Below the pieces are notes generated by a model. The model worked only from the letters and a program-made list of their open reading frames with translations, searched no databases and was not told the DNA's origin. The translations under genes and the position numbers were made by a program. A stretch of 9,390 nucleotides of DNA, from NCBI GenBank assembly GCA_029934165.1, contig JAOZMU010000095.1, forward strand, positions 1 through 9,390. The letters run 5' to 3'. Positions 7,001 to 9,390 of this stretch are shown one piece after another. The number at the start of each line of letters is the position of its first letter. Position 1 is the first letter of the stretch. Origin of the DNA: Bacteroidales bacterium (GTDB lineage: Bacteria > Bacteroidota > Bacteroidia > Bacteroidales > JAOZMU01).

Positions 7001-9211
7001 ATTGAAAGATTTGATAATTTAAGTCAAAAATCGTTGCAATCTATTTTGAACTCACTCATCAACGATGCGCATAAAGCCACACAAGTTATCGGCGAAAAAT
7101 GCAAGCAAGTACGTATAAATAGATACACCAGAGCATCACGCATTGTCCGAAGAAAAAAAGCCATAATGTTAGGTAAATTAAATTCGGTGCCGAGATTGTG
7201 GCAACGCAATCACCAGTTGTTTCTCAATGCTGCACAAACAGAGTTTCAGTTGCTTGCCGTTCAGGTTCGGTTGCGTCGCATTTTTCAGAAAATCGACAAA
7301 GAAATTGAAACACGCTTTCTCGAACATTTCAAGGAGAAAATTGATAAACTCCACAATTATCTCTCTGATTATCTGGAGAAAACGCAAGCCGGAACTGCGA
7401 CAACTTTTGCTCCCGAAGAGGTTGGCATAATATTTTCTAACGAGAATATTTTTCTGCCGTTTAAGGAAGTTTTCGATTTTATTTCGCAAAATATGCAAAA
7501 AATCGCAAACCGTTTGCCCGAAGAAGTTGAAGTTTTGAGCGAAGATTCTTTCAATAACTTCAATAGCCATCAGTTCGAGAAAGTCGAAACAATACGCATT
7601 TCTGTTTCGCGGTTGTTTGCCTATATCATTCAAGAAGAGGCACTTTTCCCGTTTCAGCGCATTGCCGACCAACTACCCGTCTGGCTCGAAAAAACAAATA
7701 ATTCTATCCTCGATACGCTACGATTAATATCGTTTAGCGTCGACCATCAGGAAATTTCGGGAGTCGATTTGCAATTTGCCAATACGCCAAAAAATATTCC
7801 GAAATTTATTGCCGAGCAACAAGCAAAAATCAAACTAATTGCCAACCAAGTCGAAGAAAAACAAAGTCAAATTATTCGTACCATAAACGAAAGACTTAAT
7901 GCAACTTACGGGCAATTGTCATACTACGCTTTTTCGAAGGCAGCCATAAACCTAAAGCAATACATAAAAAGCCAAGAAGCGCGAAATAGGCTCAACCTTA
8001 TCTCAACGCGAATACTGAAAGCACGGAAATTTATTGCCAATCAAGTCGACCAGTTTTGGTATCGCCAAAGCCGAACTGCCATAATGACAAAACAAACACA
8101 CAACCCAAGTTTGACAGACGAAAACACGGTAAATAAATTCCTCGATTTGTTGGATTCTGTTTCCATAAATAAAAAAATGATAAACAAACTGCCATTCTAT
8201 TATCAGCAGTTGTTTTTGCGGAAACACTACTATCACAACGAGTTTTGGAACGGCAGACAAGAGCAGTTGGAACAGGCAAACATTGCAATTGAGAGATTTC
8301 GGGACGGACATTATGGCGGAATATTGATAGTTGGAGAACAAAACTCGGGCAAAACATTCTTATCGCAATACACTGTTTCTCAGCACTTTAATTCATCTGA
8401 CGTATATCTTTTAAGCCCGCCTCGTGGTGGTTCTGTTACAATAAATGAATTTAAACAACACTTACAAAGTGCATTGCGAATGAAAGGAAATCCAGCTTCG
8501 ATTTTGAAGAAAATGCCACAGGATAGCGTAATTATTCTTGACGACTTAGAGCTTTGGTGGGAAAAATCCGATGCTGGTTTCGATGTAATTAACTTTATTG
8601 CAACGATGATTGATAAACACTCAGATAAATGTTTATTTATTGTTAATGCAGATATTCACGCATTTAGAACTATGAATAGCATAAAAAATATTGCCCGTAG
8701 TTTCATCAGCACAATTGAGTGTACACCTGTCGATGCAGAAACTTTGCGCAACATTATCTTGTTCCGACAACAATCTAGTGGCTTGAAACTGAGGATAACA
8801 GGCAAGAAAAACACAAAAATTGGCTCATCGGAATATGCAGCTTTGTTTACGCGTCATTTCTATTTCTCGACAGGTAATATTGGTGCAGCATTATTTTCTT
8901 GGGTTACATCAATAACCTCATTTGACGGCGAATATGTTGAAATTTCGTTGCCAAAACAACCTAACTTTTTGGCGTTTGAGCTTTTAACAGAAGACCAAAA
9001 AATATTTGTTCTTCAACTTTTATTACATCGACAAATGTCGGCAGAAAAATTGGCTCGAATTATGAAAACATCGGCTCAAAAAATAAATTCCGATATTGAC
9101 TTTTTACGTCGTTCGGGTATAATTGTTGAACATCAGAATAAAATATTCGAGGTCAATCGGTTTTTATACATTCACATAAAACACTGGTTTGAAAAGCAAA
9201 ATATTCTTTAA
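4001..9211 (+). CDS. SLC12-type cation-chloride cotransporter fused to an AAA+ ATPase and winged helix
   Basis: This 1736-residue protein is one uninterrupted frame. Residues 1-420 are a 12-helix APC-fold transporter with SLC12 hallmarks: GVIMYLRLGWVVGQAG (23-38), GGIYYILSRSLG (72-83), SGDLKNAKKDIPSGTLL (219-235) and ATLSSALGGILGGPR (284-298). Tyr105, Ser287/Ser288 and Tyr358 align by eye with the K+, Na+ and Cl- site residues of NKCC1, so Na-K-Cl or similar symport is plausible. Residues 425-722 match the SLC12 cytosolic domain (EPNTTLLGW at 546-554, IDIWWRG at 595-601). Residues 731-1400 are charged, helical and unrecognised. Residues about 1405-1660 are an AAA+ module of ORC/STAND type: GRQEQL entry motif, Walker A GEQNSGKT (1445-1452), Walker B VIILDDLE (1510-1517), a sensor-1-like Asn1549, Arg1566 and a lid motif GNIGAAL (1625-1631). 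A winged helix occupies about 1664-1730. Bacterial SLC12 proteins are usually much shorter. The start has an A-rich leader, and the transporter motifs begin right after it. Each domain call is strong; the joint function is unknown. Confidence 0.92.
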   Translation: MAEAKKYGSFSGVFTPSLLTILGVIMYLRLGWVVGQAGLYAALGIVVFAHIISIATGLSISSVATDKKIKTGGIYYILSRSLGFPMGGAIGSALTIGTALSISLYIIGFAENFLGIEIMRQITGLGNTINDFRLLGTVVIIILVVIAFISTSLAIKAQFFILAFIAISLISIAVGLYLNIDAIPAQPLLTPPKDAVSLDKVFAIFFPAVTGFTAGVAMSGDLKNAKKDIPSGTLLSIAVGFIVYVLLTVAFAFFVDPQMLMNDKNFVMKIAWFSPLVILGVWGATLSSALGGILGGPRILQAIAIDKIAPSFFAKGNGSSNEPRNALLFVFALAEIGILIGELDVIARIVSMFYLASYSFINLAFWLESWASTDFRPTFRVPKIIGLIGFLSCIGIMIFLDPLAMVISFLIMGTIYFILKRKQLRTDYGDVWQSVWTSIVRVALHRMDNQSLEQRNWQPNIILFSGNSQRRPHLLEFGKFIVGQYGMMSGFELHENKKSKILPKHEQSIPNRTEENKGVFTRRQTCRDIYEGIENIASTYGFSGIEPNTTLLGWARHTHNPQRFVEMINTLTDLDLNLLLVDYCTKKGFGNKKVIDIWWRGAGNNGNFALTLSKFICTSPEWRDAKIRLLIVNPNNEESPKISKRAAQIFDNLRINNAEIKILNNQIEQKSFYDIIRVESINTDLTFLGIPPKIAIGKESEFIERTNNLMQDIGTVVLLKSSSQFKKLKFGAQFELTKAEIEKKKELNLLVETNLITPELVLPENTIHGEDLKVLDEQLQVGGRTFYRDTILEIARYHNEIAQKLKTLLAKNLDNLYDKISAEKNKQERLNIITRTHSNVLIRAQKIIDELGGKTIEKQTKTLEKGISEFLQQLSKTSQLMPKQLYTIYRNDELKPLLDDSLPLLFFKYKNRLKTHFTGRKSSYTIDYQKLIDNQIPNIGYRGFLETQEKWGLICAQYVIELQKLIIEFGNSMMLFDSKIDSKTLEKAVFSGEVNRMKKLIERFDNLSQKSLQSILNSLINDAHKATQVIGEKCKQVRINRYTRASRIVRRKKAIMLGKLNSVPRLWQRNHQLFLNAAQTEFQLLAVQVRLRRIFQKIDKEIETRFLEHFKEKIDKLHNYLSDYLEKTQAGTATTFAPEEVGIIFSNENIFLPFKEVFDFISQNMQKIANRLPEEVEVLSEDSFNNFNSHQFEKVETIRISVSRLFAYIIQEEALFPFQRIADQLPVWLEKTNNSILDTLRLISFSVDHQEISGVDLQFANTPKNIPKFIAEQQAKIKLIANQVEEKQSQIIRTINERLNATYGQLSYYAFSKAAINLKQYIKSQEARNRLNLISTRILKARKFIANQVDQFWYRQSRTAIMTKQTHNPSLTDENTVNKFLDLLDSVSINKKMINKLPFYYQQLFLRKHYYHNEFWNGRQEQLEQANIAIERFRDGHYGGILIVGEQNSGKTFLSQYTVSQHFNSSDVYLLSPPRGGSVTINEFKQHLQSALRMKGNPASILKKMPQDSVIILDDLELWWEKSDAGFDVINFIATMIDKHSDKCLFIVNADIHAFRTMNSIKNIARSFISTIECTPVDAETLRNIILFRQQSSGLKLRITGKKNTKIGSSEYAALFTRHFYFSTGNIGAALFSWVTSITSFDGEYVEISLPKQPNFLAFELLTEDQKIFVLQLLLHRQMSAEKLARIMKTSAQKINSDIDFLRRSGIIVEHQNKIFEVNRFLYIHIKHWFEKQNIL

Positions 9212-9247
9212 AAAAACACGAATTACGAACTGGCTTACTCCCGATAA

Positions 9248-9300
9248 TGTTCATATTAAGCACTCATACAAAAGTTTTTACATATTTACTTGTTCATATT
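9248..9300. repeat. Pair of 10-bp direct repeats downstream of the cotransporter
   Basis: TGTTCATATT occurs at 9248-9257 and again at 9291-9300, 43 bases apart start to start, in the non-coding stretch after the last gene. The second copy overlaps the possible outward promoter. Paired sites on one side of a promoter can bind a regulator, but in AT-rich DNA a 10-bp match is only mildly surprising. Confidence 0.25.
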
Positions 9301-9321
9301 TCGCTGATTAAGTGAACTTTG
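9290..9321 (+). promoter_or_regulatory. Possible Bacteroidota-type promoter reading out of the window
   Basis: A TTG at 9290-9292 and GAACTTTG at 9314-9321 are separated by 21 bases. They resemble the -33 (TTTG or TTG) and -7 (TAnnTTTG) elements of the Bacteroidota housekeeping sigma factor; the -7 copy differs from consensus at its first base and the -33 copy is partial. Transcription would start near 9328 and run to a gene beyond the window. No intrinsic terminator separates it clearly from the cotransporter gene. Confidence 0.25.
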
Positions 9322-9373
9322 CAGAAATGCGTAAGCAACATTAAATAGGTCTTAGACTGGGGTGTTAATAATT

Positions 9374-9387
9374 AGCTATTTTTAGCT
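9374..9387. repeat. Weak hairpin near the right edge
   Basis: AGCTA, TTTT, TAGCT form a 5-bp AT-rich stem with a 4-nt loop, three bases from the end of the window. No T-run after it is visible inside the window, so I cannot say whether it serves as a terminator. It may be chance. Confidence 0.15.
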
Positions 9388-9390
9388 CTG

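Noticed and set aside
7112..7159. Voltage-sensor S4 helix in the cotransporter linker
   Set aside because: Only the R-x-x-R spacing fits. The intervening residues are too polar for a membrane helix and no S1-S3 segments are present, so it is reported only as a basic strip.
7178..7672. 164-residue open frame on the minus strand
   Set aside because: It lies fully inside the cotransporter-ATPase gene, antisense to it, and its translation is rich in Cys, Phe and Asn with no recognisable domain. It is a by-product of coding bias.
9212..9390. tRNA, small RNA or small gene in the right-hand non-coding stretch
   Set aside because: I found no cloverleaf, no conserved T-loop sequence and no open frame of useful length; only short repeats and a possible promoter.

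Overview
The window is AT-rich coding DNA, almost certainly from a Bacteroidota bacterium. I base this on a DUF3109-family protein of the type common in that phylum, on A-rich leaders without Shine-Dalgarno motifs before most starts, and on a possible promoter of the -33/-7 Bacteroidota type near the right end. I cannot name a genus. Everything recognisable is on the + strand, packed closely, and no stretch of 300 bases lacks a gene.

Layout. Bases 1-180 are a leader with a perfect 7-bp inverted repeat and no convincing promoter. Bases 181-765 encode a cysteine-rich DUF3109 protein. Ten bases later, 776-1507 encode a small three-helix MscS-like channel protein. After 64 bases, 1572-3926 encode a membrane sensor: TM, periplasmic double Cache, TM, HAMP, GAF, coiled coil, PAS, and no output domain. 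After 74 bases comes the dominant gene (4001-9211, 1736 aa). It joins a complete SLC12-type cation-chloride cotransporter (12 TM plus its cytosolic C-terminal domain) to about 670 residues of unrecognised helical protein, an ORC/STAND-like AAA+ ATPase and a C-terminal winged helix. Bases 9212-9390 are non-coding as far as I can see, with a short direct repeat, a possible outward promoter and a weak hairpin.

How the genes may work together. A mechanosensitive-type channel, an extracytoplasmic sensor and a cotransporter whose Na+, K+ and Cl- coordinating side chains look conserved, all in one orientation, suggest an ion or osmotic homeostasis locus. This is inference from order and domain content; a single operon is not proven. 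The most remarkable object is the cotransporter-ATPase fusion. Its ATPase may gate the transporter, scaffold it, or link ion state to a downstream partner. I do not know a characterised protein with this architecture.
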